Shown: in pieces, positions 21,137 to 27,837 of the stretch
Position numbering within the stretch: the stretch's first letter is position 1
How the letters are laid out: each line of letters opens with the position of its first letter
Assembly: GCF_003258605.2 (NCBI RefSeq)
Contig: NZ_CP031264.1
Span: 868,001-932,000 of the forward strand
From: Peterkaempfera bronchialis
Lineage (GTDB): Bacteria > Actinomycetota > Actinomycetes > Streptomycetales > Streptomycetaceae
Direction of reading: 5' to 3'
DNA length: 64,000 nucleotides
Program-made: the position numbers and the translations under genes
Notes under the pieces: model-generated
Database searches by the model: none
The model's input: only the letters and a program-made list of their open reading frames with translations
Told to the model about the DNA's origin: nothing

Positions 21137-22506
21137 CAGGCGGCCCCCGCAGCGGTCCGGCCGGGGCGTGGTTCGGCGTCGCGGGCGGTGCGGAAACCGG
21201 CGAAGATCTGCCGCCGGACGGGGTAGTCCCAGTTGCGGAAGGTGGCGCGGCCGACGACCGGCGCCACGGCGAAGGAGCCGCCGCGCAGCACCTTGTGGTC
21301 GCTGCCGAAGAACACCTCGGAGTACTCCCGGTAGGGCCAGGCACGGAACCCGGGGTAGGGGGTGAAGTCGCTGCCGGTCCACTCCCAGACGTCGCCCATC
21401 AACTGCCGGGCGCCGTAGGCGGAGGCGCCGGCCGGGTAGCTGCCGGCGGGTGCCGGGCGCAGATGGCGCTGGCCGAGGTTGGCGTGGGCGGGGGTGGGGT
21501 CGGCGTCGCCCCACGGGTAGCGGCGGGTGCGGCCGGTAGCCGGGTCGTGGCGGGCGGCCTTCTCCCACTCGGCCTCGGTGGGCAGCCGCCGCCCGGCCCA
21601 GCGGGCGTAGGCGTCGGCCTCGTACCAGGAGACATGGACCACCGGCTCGTCGGCGGGCACCGGCTCGGTGGTGCCGAAGCGGCGGCGCAGCCAGGTGGCG
21701 CCGTCCCTGGACCAGAAGAGCGGCGCGGTGAGGCCGGCCCGCTGCCGGTGCTGCCAGCCCTCGGCGGTCCACCAGCGGGGGTCGTCATAGCCTCCGTCGG
21801 CGATGAAGCGCTGGTAGGCGCCGTTGGTGACCGGGACGGTGTCCAGGAAGAAGGCGGGGACGTGCACGAGGTGGGCGGGGCGTTCATTGTCCAGCGCCCA
21901 GGGCTCGCCGGCCGCGCCCATGGTGAAGTCGCCTGCGGGGATCAGGACTTCGGCGGGCAGCGCGGCGGCGTCGCCGGGGGCGGGGGCGGGCGGCGGGTCG
22001 GCGAGCACCGGGGGGCCGTGGCGCAGCTGATGGGTGATCAGCATGGTCTCGTCATGCTGCTGTTCATGCTGGGCGATCATCCCGAAGGCGAAGCCGCCGC
22101 GCAGCAGTCCGGTGCCGTCCAGCGCGGTGGTCTCCAGCAGGTCCAGCACCCGGCCGCGTACCTCGTGGGTGTAGGCGCGGGCCTCGGCGGGCGGCAGCAG
22201 CGGGAGGGAGGGGCGCTCGGCGCGGGGGTGCTCGAAGGCGTCGTACAGCGGGTCGATCTCGGGGTGCAGGGGGTCGCGGCCACCGACGTTGCGCAGCAGC
22301 CAGAGCTCCTCCTGGTTGCCGATGTGGGCGAGGTCCCAGACCAGCGGCGACATCAGCGGGGAGTGCTGGGCGACCAGGTCGGGTTCCTCGACGCAGCCGG
22401 TGAGGGCGGCGGTGCGCTCACGGGCGGCGAGCAGTTCGGCGGCGATGCGCTCGCGCAGGGCGTCGCCCGACGTTCCGGGGCCGGGTGCGGTGTCGGTGTT
22501 CAGCAC
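21136..22506 (-). CDS. egtB: hercynine oxygenase EgtB (sulfoxide synthase)
   Basis: 456 residues. The N-terminal DinB-like helical domain has the iron ligands in HEQQHDE; the C-terminal formylglycine-enzyme-like domain has RLPTEAEWEKAAR, GDVWEWTGSDF, VLRGGSFA and NWDYP. It is an iron- and O2-dependent enzyme joining hercynine to gamma-glutamylcysteine, matching an EgtA-containing pathway. The GTG start at 22506 overlaps the egtA stop by 7 nt. The long open frame before it is a shadow of egtA. Confidence 0.95.
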   Translation of the reverse strand: MLNTDTAPGPGTSGDALRERIAAELLAARERTAALTGCVEEPDLVAQHSPLMSPLVWDLAHIGNQEELWLLRNVGGRDPLHPEIDPLYDAFEHPRAERPSLPLLPPAEARAYTHEVRGRVLDLLETTALDGTGLLRGGFAFGMIAQHEQQHDETMLITHQLRHGPPVLADPPPAPAPGDAAALPAEVLIPAGDFTMGAAGEPWALDNERPAHLVHVPAFFLDTVPVTNGAYQRFIADGGYDDPRWWTAEGWQHRQRAGLTAPLFWSRDGATWLRRRFGTTEPVPADEPVVHVSWYEADAYARWAGRRLPTEAEWEKAARHDPATGRTRRYPWGDADPTPAHANLGQRHLRPAPAGSYPAGASAYGARQLMGDVWEWTGSDFTPYPGFRAWPYREYSEVFFGSDHKVLRGGSFAVAPVVGRATFRNWDYPVRRQIFAGFRTARDAEPRPGRTAAGAA

Positions 22507-23885
22507 GGGGCGGTCTCCTGCGTCGTCGCGGGGTCGGTGCCGGGGCGGGTGCGGGTGCCGGCGGACGTGCGGCCGGCCAGGGCGTCCAGCTGGTCGTCGG
22601 CGGGGCACCGGCCGCGGCCGGGGTAGCGGTCGGCGAAGGCCGCCACCGCGTGGCGCAGCGCGGCGGGCGCGCCGAGGCGGGGCAGTGCCTCGTCGGCGGC
22701 GGCGAAGCAGGCCACGGCGGCGCGGCGCAGGTCGGGGTCGGCCACCGCGTGGGTGGAGGCCCTGGTCCACAGGGTGCCGCGCGGGCCGGGCAGGTCCCGG
22801 TCGGGGTCGGCGAGGGGTTCCAGGGCGGCCAGCGCGGCGTCGGCGGCGCGGTCGTCGTCCAGCAGCGCGGTGACCAGGGCGGTGGGGATCAGCCAGCCGT
22901 CGTCGGGCTGGGCGTCGATCATGCGCAGTTCCAGGTGGCCCTGCGGGCGCACCGGCGGGAAGAGCGTGGTGAGGTGGTAGTCCAGGTCGTCCAGGGTGGC
23001 GGGGCGCTCTCCGGCGCCGCGCAGCCAGTCGCGGAAGGTCAGTCCGCCGGGGGCCGTCCAGGGGAGGCCGTCGCCGCGCCGTACGCAGAGCAGTTCGGCG
23101 TCCAGCACATAGCGGGCCCATGCCTGGCGGGGGTCGTCGGCCAGCGGGGTGGGGGCGAGGCTGCGGCTGGGGTCCACCCGCTCCCAGACGGCCTGCCGGG
23201 TGGAGCGGCGTCCGGTGGGGCGGCCGTCCAGCAGCGGGGAGTTGGCGAAGGCCGCCACCAGGACCGGGCCGAGCAGATGCAGCAGCCGCCAGCGGTCGCG
23301 GAAGCCGCGCGAGCCGGGGCCGTCGGTGCCGGCGTCCAGGCAGACCTGCACGGAGGCGCTGGCGCACATCATGATCTTGCCCCAGGGGCCGCCGCGGCCG
23401 AAGAACTCCTCCATGGCCGCGTAGCGGGGGCCGTGCACCACCACCCGGCGTTGGCGCGGATAGGGGTCGGTACCGAGACCGACCAGGCTCAGGCCACGGG
23501 CGGCGAAGGCGGTGCGGAGGGCGCCGAGGTCGCGCAGCGTGGTCTCGGCGCAGTCGGTGAGGGAGTCGGCGGGCGGGGAGCTGAGCTCGACCTGTCCGCC
23601 TGGTTCGCGGGTGATGCGGGACCCTGCCGGGAGGGTCGGATCGGGCGGCCGGAGGCCGAGGGCCTCGACGGCGGCGTCGATGCGGGCCGGATCCACGGGG
23701 GCGTCGGGGTCGCGGGCGTCCTGGACCAGCCATTCCAGTTCGACACCGACCCGCCTCGGTGGGCCGATCTTGAAACAGATGGAGGCCACATACGCCTCCG
23801 CCCGCGACTCGGTCAGCGGGGTCACGGTCGGCGGTGCCTGCGGTTGCCCGGTGTCGGTCTGTATCGGGGGGCGTACGGGTTTCAC
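22500..23885 (-). CDS. egtA: glutamate-cysteine ligase EgtA
   Basis: 461 residues from a GTG at 23885, selected because GAGGGAC is 10 bases upstream; a GTG at 23894 and an earlier start at 23966 are alternatives. The GCS2-family core is visible: VGVELEWLV, REPGGQVELSSPP, HGPRYAAMEEFF, MMCASASVQVCLD and HLELRMIDAQP. It makes gamma-glutamylcysteine for EgtB. First gene of the egt operon, with only about 117 bp separating it from the PLP enzyme upstream on the same strand. Confidence 0.94.
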   Translation of the reverse strand: MKPVRPPIQTDTGQPQAPPTVTPLTESRAEAYVASICFKIGPPRRVGVELEWLVQDARDPDAPVDPARIDAAVEALGLRPPDPTLPAGSRITREPGGQVELSSPPADSLTDCAETTLRDLGALRTAFAARGLSLVGLGTDPYPRQRRVVVHGPRYAAMEEFFGRGGPWGKIMMCASASVQVCLDAGTDGPGSRGFRDRWRLLHLLGPVLVAAFANSPLLDGRPTGRRSTRQAVWERVDPSRSLAPTPLADDPRQAWARYVLDAELLCVRRGDGLPWTAPGGLTFRDWLRGAGERPATLDDLDYHLTTLFPPVRPQGHLELRMIDAQPDDGWLIPTALVTALLDDDRAADAALAALEPLADPDRDLPGPRGTLWTRASTHAVADPDLRRAAVACFAAADEALPRLGAPAALRHAVAAFADRYPGRGRCPADDQLDALAGRTSAGTRTRPGTDPATTQETAPC

Positions 23886-24002
23886 GCGGATCACCGTCCC
23901 TCGGTCCCTCGGTGCCTTTCTCGCTCTTACGGCCCGGGGCTCCCTGCCCAGTCTGCACCGAACCATGCGGAGACGGCGGTTAACCGCCCGGCGGCCGGGG
24001 GA

Positions 24003-25241
24003 TCAGCGCAGGTCGGGCGGGACCGGACGGCCGCCCTCCGGATCGGCCGACCGGGCCAGGCGGTCCAGCGCCTCGGCGAGGCGGCGGCGGGGCAGGGCGT
24101 AGTTCAGCCGCAGGAAGCCGCGTCCGGCGGACCCGAACCCCGCGCCGTCCTGGAGCCCGAGGCCGCAGCGGTCAAGCAGCAGCGCGCGGGCCCGGTCGAC
24201 GGGCAGGCCCAGCGCGGTGGCGTCCAGCCAGAGCAGATACGACGCCTGCGGCGGGGAGGGCACCGCACGCGGAGCCAGTCGGCGCAGCGCGTCCACCGCC
24301 AGGTCGCGGTTGCCCGCCAGGTATGCCAGCAGCCCGTCCAGCCAGGCGCCGCCGTGCTCCAGGGCGGCGCGCTGGGCCACCTGGGTGAGCAGGCCGCCCT
24401 CCCAGAGGCCGTAGCCGGCCATCACCTCCCGCAGGCGCGCCCGCAGTACGGGGTCGGGGACCAGGGCGAAGGCGCTGGGCAGTCCGGTGGTGTTGAAGGT
24501 CTTGCCCACCGAGTGCAGGGTGACGGTGGCGGGCGCGAGGTCGCCTGCGGCCTCCACCGCCACCGGGTGGCGGTGCCCGGGGTGGACCAGGTCGGCGTGC
24601 ACCTCGTCGGAGATCAGCACCCCGCCGCTCTCCGCCGCGACCTCCGCCAGCGCCCGGATCGCGGACCGCTCCCAGACCCGGGCGGTCGGATTGTGCGGGC
24701 TGCTCAGCAGTACGGCGGTGAGCGGCCGGCCGCCGTACCGGGCGAACTCCGCCACCGGCAGCCGGTAGCCGTCCTCCTCCAGGGCCAGCGGCACCTCCCG
24801 GTACGGCAGCCCGGCGGCCCGGCAGGTGGGGGCGAAGCCGCCGTACTCGGGGGTGGGCAGCAGCACCGGACCGGGTGGGCCGGTACGTCCGGCGCGCAGC
24901 GCCTCCAGCAGCAGGCGGATGGCGGTGCGCGGCCCGAACGGCAGCAGCAGCACCCACTCCGGGTCGACCGCCGCGCCGTGCCGGGTCCGGTACCAGGCGG
25001 CGACCAGCTCACGGCCGCCCGGGTCGCAGACCGTGTAGCCCAGCGCCGGATGGGCGACCCGGGCGGCCAGCGCCTCGGCGACGGCGGGCGGGCCGGGCAG
25101 GTCCATGTCGGCCAGCCCGAGCGGGATCCGCCCGGGGTCCGGGTCGGCACCGGCGCTCAGCCACTTGCTGCTGCCGGTGCCGGACCGGTCGAAGGGGCGG
25201 TCGAAGAAGCTGTCCCAGGGGGCAGGGGTGGCGGCGTCCAC
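24003..25241 (-). CDS. MalY/PatB-type PLP-dependent aminotransferase (candidate C-S lyase)
   Basis: 412 residues from GTG 25241 (GGAGGAG just upstream; the frame continues through a repeat to 25373 without better support). Fold type I aminotransferase of the MalY/PatB subgroup: IPLGLADMDLPGPPAV at the N-terminus, LLSSPHNPTARVW, SDEVHADLVHPG, and VGKTFNTTGL with the PLP lysine. Members are usually cystathionine beta-lyases or other beta C-S lyases. It sits directly upstream of egtABCD on the same strand, and the pathway still lacks an EgtE, so it may do that step. That link is inference; a role in methionine metabolism is the alternative. Confidence 0.85.
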   Translation of the reverse strand: MDAATPAPWDSFFDRPFDRSGTGSSKWLSAGADPDPGRIPLGLADMDLPGPPAVAEALAARVAHPALGYTVCDPGGRELVAAWYRTRHGAAVDPEWVLLLPFGPRTAIRLLLEALRAGRTGPPGPVLLPTPEYGGFAPTCRAAGLPYREVPLALEEDGYRLPVAEFARYGGRPLTAVLLSSPHNPTARVWERSAIRALAEVAAESGGVLISDEVHADLVHPGHRHPVAVEAAGDLAPATVTLHSVGKTFNTTGLPSAFALVPDPVLRARLREVMAGYGLWEGGLLTQVAQRAALEHGGAWLDGLLAYLAGNRDLAVDALRRLAPRAVPSPPQASYLLWLDATALGLPVDRARALLLDRCGLGLQDGAGFGSAGRGFLRLNYALPRRRLAEALDRLARSADPEGGRPVPPDLR

Positions 25242-25253
25242 GGCTCCTCCGCA

Positions 25254-25302
25254 TGCTCGGGCGTCTGAAATGCTCGGGCGTCTGGGTGCTCGGGCGTCTG
25301 GA
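25254..25302. repeat. three tandem repeats of 16-17 bp
   Basis: Three consecutive copies of TGCTCGGGCGTCTG plus two or three bases, in the gap between the aldose epimerase stop and the MalY-type gene start. They lie in the apparent N-terminal extension of the MalY frame, which argues that this extension is not translated. Confidence 0.85.
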
Positions 25303-25381
25303 ACGTCAGGGCCGGACCGCCTCGGTGATGAGCGGCCGGCAGCCCCACCCGGCGGCGACGGCGGTTCCGCCAAGGCTTCCG

Positions 25382-26506
25382 CTACGGCTCCCGCGAGGCG
25401 ACGCCCGGGCGGAAGACCGTGGTGGAGCGGAACTCACCGCCGGGGCGGAGCACGGTGGAGGGGTAGTCCGGGTGGTTGGGCGAGTCGGGGTGGTGCTGGG
25501 TCTCCAGGGCGACACCGCTGTACGGCGTGTAGGCCGTCCCGCCGAAGCCGGTGACCCGGCCGTCGAACGTATTGCCCGTGTAGACCTGGATGCCCGGCTC
25601 GGTGGTGCGGACCTCCAGGGTGCGCCCGGTCGCCGGGTGGTGCAGCAGCGCGGCGCGGGCCGGGGCGCCGTCGGCCGGGCGGGGGCGCAGCACCCAGTTG
25701 TGGTCGTAGCCGTCGGCCTGCCGCAGCTGCGGGTGGTCGTCGCGGATGCGCTCGCCGATCCGCCGGGCCGAGGTGAAGTCGAACGGGGTGCCCGCCACCG
25801 GCTCGTAGGGGCCGAGCGGCACCATCCGGTCGTCGACCGGGGTGTAGTGGTCGGCGTCAACGGTGAGGTGGTGCCCGAGGACGTCGCCGGTGCCCTCGCC
25901 CGCGAGGTTGAAGTAGGCGTGGTTGGTGAGGTTGACCACGGTGGGGCGGTCGGCGGTGGCGTGGTACTCCACGGTCAGGGCGCCGTCCGCCCCGAGGGTG
26001 TACGTGGCGGTGGCGTCCAGCGCGCCGGGGAAGCCCTGGTCGCCGTCGGGGCTGTGCAGGCTGAACCGCACGGCGGCGCCGCCGGGGGCGGCGGGCACCT
26101 CCTCGGCCTGCCAGACGCGGTGGGCGAAGCCGTCCGGGCCGCCGTGCAGGGTGACGCCGCGTCCGGTGGGGGCCACGCGGTGCTCGGTGCCGTCCAGGGT
26201 GAAGCGGCTGTCGGCGATGCGGTTGGCATAGCGGCCGACGATGGTGCCGAAGTGGCGCGCGGGGCCGAGCACCGTGGCGAAGTCGTCGCTGCCCAGCACG
26301 ACGTTGACGTGCCGTCCGTCGCGGTCGGGCGTCTGCCAGGTGTGCAGGGTGGCGCCCAGGGTGAGGACGGTGGCGGTGACAGCGTTGTCGGACCGAAGGG
26401 TCCAGCGTTCGACCGGCGTACCGTCCGCGAGGACCGCAAAGGTCTCGGACCGTGCTCCGGGGGTACCTGCCTGGTCCGGGTGCCGCTGTGGCGGGGCCGC
26501 CGTCAT
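25382..26506 (-). CDS. galM: aldose 1-epimerase (galactose mutarotase)
   Basis: 374 residues from the ATG at 26506, supported by GAGGAGCAGAGG directly upstream. Mutarotase family features: LGATLHTWQTPDR, FGTIVGRYANRIADSRF, LHGGPDGF, NLTNHAYFNLAGEG with catalytic His, DGYDHNWVL, and GVALETQHHPDSPNHPD with catalytic Glu. It interconverts alpha and beta hexose anomers, feeding galactose or glucose catabolism. It is a stand-alone gene here but fits with the nearby beta-galactosidase and alpha-glucosidases. Confidence 0.94.
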   Translation of the reverse strand: MTAAPPQRHPDQAGTPGARSETFAVLADGTPVERWTLRSDNAVTATVLTLGATLHTWQTPDRDGRHVNVVLGSDDFATVLGPARHFGTIVGRYANRIADSRFTLDGTEHRVAPTGRGVTLHGGPDGFAHRVWQAEEVPAAPGGAAVRFSLHSPDGDQGFPGALDATATYTLGADGALTVEYHATADRPTVVNLTNHAYFNLAGEGTGDVLGHHLTVDADHYTPVDDRMVPLGPYEPVAGTPFDFTSARRIGERIRDDHPQLRQADGYDHNWVLRPRPADGAPARAALLHHPATGRTLEVRTTEPGIQVYTGNTFDGRVTGFGGTAYTPYSGVALETQHHPDSPNHPDYPSTVLRPGGEFRSTTVFRPGVASREP

Positions 26507-26779
26507 CCTCTGCTCCTCACTCACAGGTCGCGATGGCCTGTTGCTTTCCGGGCGGTATGCCGCCGGGCTCGGCACAGCCTAACCGCGCCACCGCGCCCGC
26601 AGCGACACCGCCTGCAACGTCCGGAACACCGACCGCAGCACCGTCCGAAACGCCGTCCGGAACGCCGTCCGGAAGGCCGACCGGCCACCTGGTCCGGAGC
26701 ACATGGCGTCGGCTACTGTCCCGCACGGGTCGCCGAGGGCGCCCGTTGACCCCGCCTACGCCCCCTGGAGCCCGTCACC
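26507..26779. other. divergent intergenic region with GCCGTCCGGAAC repeats
   Basis: 273 bp between the divergently transcribed epimerase and SMP-30 genes. Around 26620-26690 it contains several imperfect copies of a 12-bp GCCGTCCGGAAC unit. Promoters for both genes must lie here; I cannot place them with confidence. Confidence 0.5.
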
Positions 26780-27655
26780 GTGCACGCCGAGATCGCCGAA
26801 CCGTCCCGCCTCCAGCTGGGAGAGGGCTCCTTCTGGGATGCCGCCACCGGCCGCCTCTACTGGATCGGCATCGAGGACCGGCGGGTGATGTGGCTGGAGC
26901 CGGCCACCGGTGAGGTCACCTCACTGGAGCTGGACACCATGCCCGGCACCCTGGTCCCGTATCGCGACCGCCGGGTGCTGCTGGCCACCCAGCGGGGCTT
27001 CGAGCTGCTGGACACCGCGACCGGCGCCCTCCGCCCGGTCGCCGAGGTGGAGGCGGACCGCACCCACCGGCGGATGAACGACGGCAAGTGCGATCCCTAC
27101 GGGCGGCTGCTGGCCGGGACGATGACGCTCGACGAGCCCAGGGAGCCCGGCCCGCTCTACCGTCTGGAGCCGACCGACGGCGGCACGGTACGGGCGGTGC
27201 CGGTGCTCGACGGGCTCGCCATCCCCAACGGCCTGGCCTGGCCGGAGCCGGACCGGCTCTGGTACATCGACACCCCCACCCGCCGCATCGACCTGTACGC
27301 CTACCCGGAGCACGGGCCGGTGGGGCCGCTGATCCGCACCATCGACACCGCGCAGCTGCCGGGCGACCCCGACGGCATGACCCTGGACGCCGAGGGCAAC
27401 CTCTGGGTCGCCTTCTGGGGCGGCTCGGCGGTGCGCTGCTTCGGCCCGGACGGCACCCTGCTGGAGACGGTGGAGCTGCCGGTGCCGCAGGTGACCAGCG
27501 TCGCCTTCGGCGGCCCCGACCTGCGCACCCTGTACATCACCAGCGCCGCGACCGGTACCGACCCCGGGGACGGCCTGCCGCACGGCGCCCTCTTCCGCTG
27601 CGAGGGCGTCGCCACCGGCCGACCGGGCGTGCCCTGGGCCGGGCCGGGCGCCTGA
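26780..27655 (+). CDS. SMP-30/gluconolactonase-type protein
   Basis: 291 residues from a GTG with GGAG nine bases upstream. A six-bladed beta-propeller of the SMP-30/gluconolaconase/LRE family: LGEGSFWDAATGRLYWIGI with the metal-binding Glu near residue 15, MNDGKCDPYGRLLAGTM with Asn/Asp ligands, IPNGLAWPEPD, and PDGMTLDAEGNLWVAFWGG with the catalytic Asp. Such enzymes hydrolyse sugar lactones with a divalent metal ion. The likely role is aldonolactone hydrolysis in sugar oxidation. Divergent from the mutarotase gene. Confidence 0.9.
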   Translation: MHAEIAEPSRLQLGEGSFWDAATGRLYWIGIEDRRVMWLEPATGEVTSLELDTMPGTLVPYRDRRVLLATQRGFELLDTATGALRPVAEVEADRTHRRMNDGKCDPYGRLLAGTMTLDEPREPGPLYRLEPTDGGTVRAVPVLDGLAIPNGLAWPEPDRLWYIDTPTRRIDLYAYPEHGPVGPLIRTIDTAQLPGDPDGMTLDAEGNLWVAFWGGSAVRCFGPDGTLLETVELPVPQVTSVAFGGPDLRTLYITSAATGTDPGDGLPHGALFRCEGVATGRPGVPWAGPGA

Positions 27656-27702
27656 CCCCCGGCCCGGCGGGCCGCGTCGGTCGCCCGCGTCAGGGCCTGG
27701 AA

Positions 27703-27810
27703 ATGAACGACGCACTCCATCGGCTGATCACTGGCCGCGACAGCGGCTACCTACTTGTGCGACTTCGCCGCCGGGACGTCTCGGGATCTACCGCGAGCCG
27801 CCAGCGTTGA
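27703..27810 (+). CDS. possible short ORF, 35 residues
   Basis: ATG to TGA frame (MNDALHRLITGRDSGYLL...) in the 182-bp gap between the SMP-30 gene and the convergent LAL regulator. There is no clear Shine-Dalgarno and no recognisable family. It could be a fragment of an older gene or chance. Confidence 0.2.
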   Translation: MNDALHRLITGRDSGYLLVRLRRRDVSGSTASRQR

Positions 27811-27837
27811 GCGCTGCCGAGATGGGTCGACGAGCCC

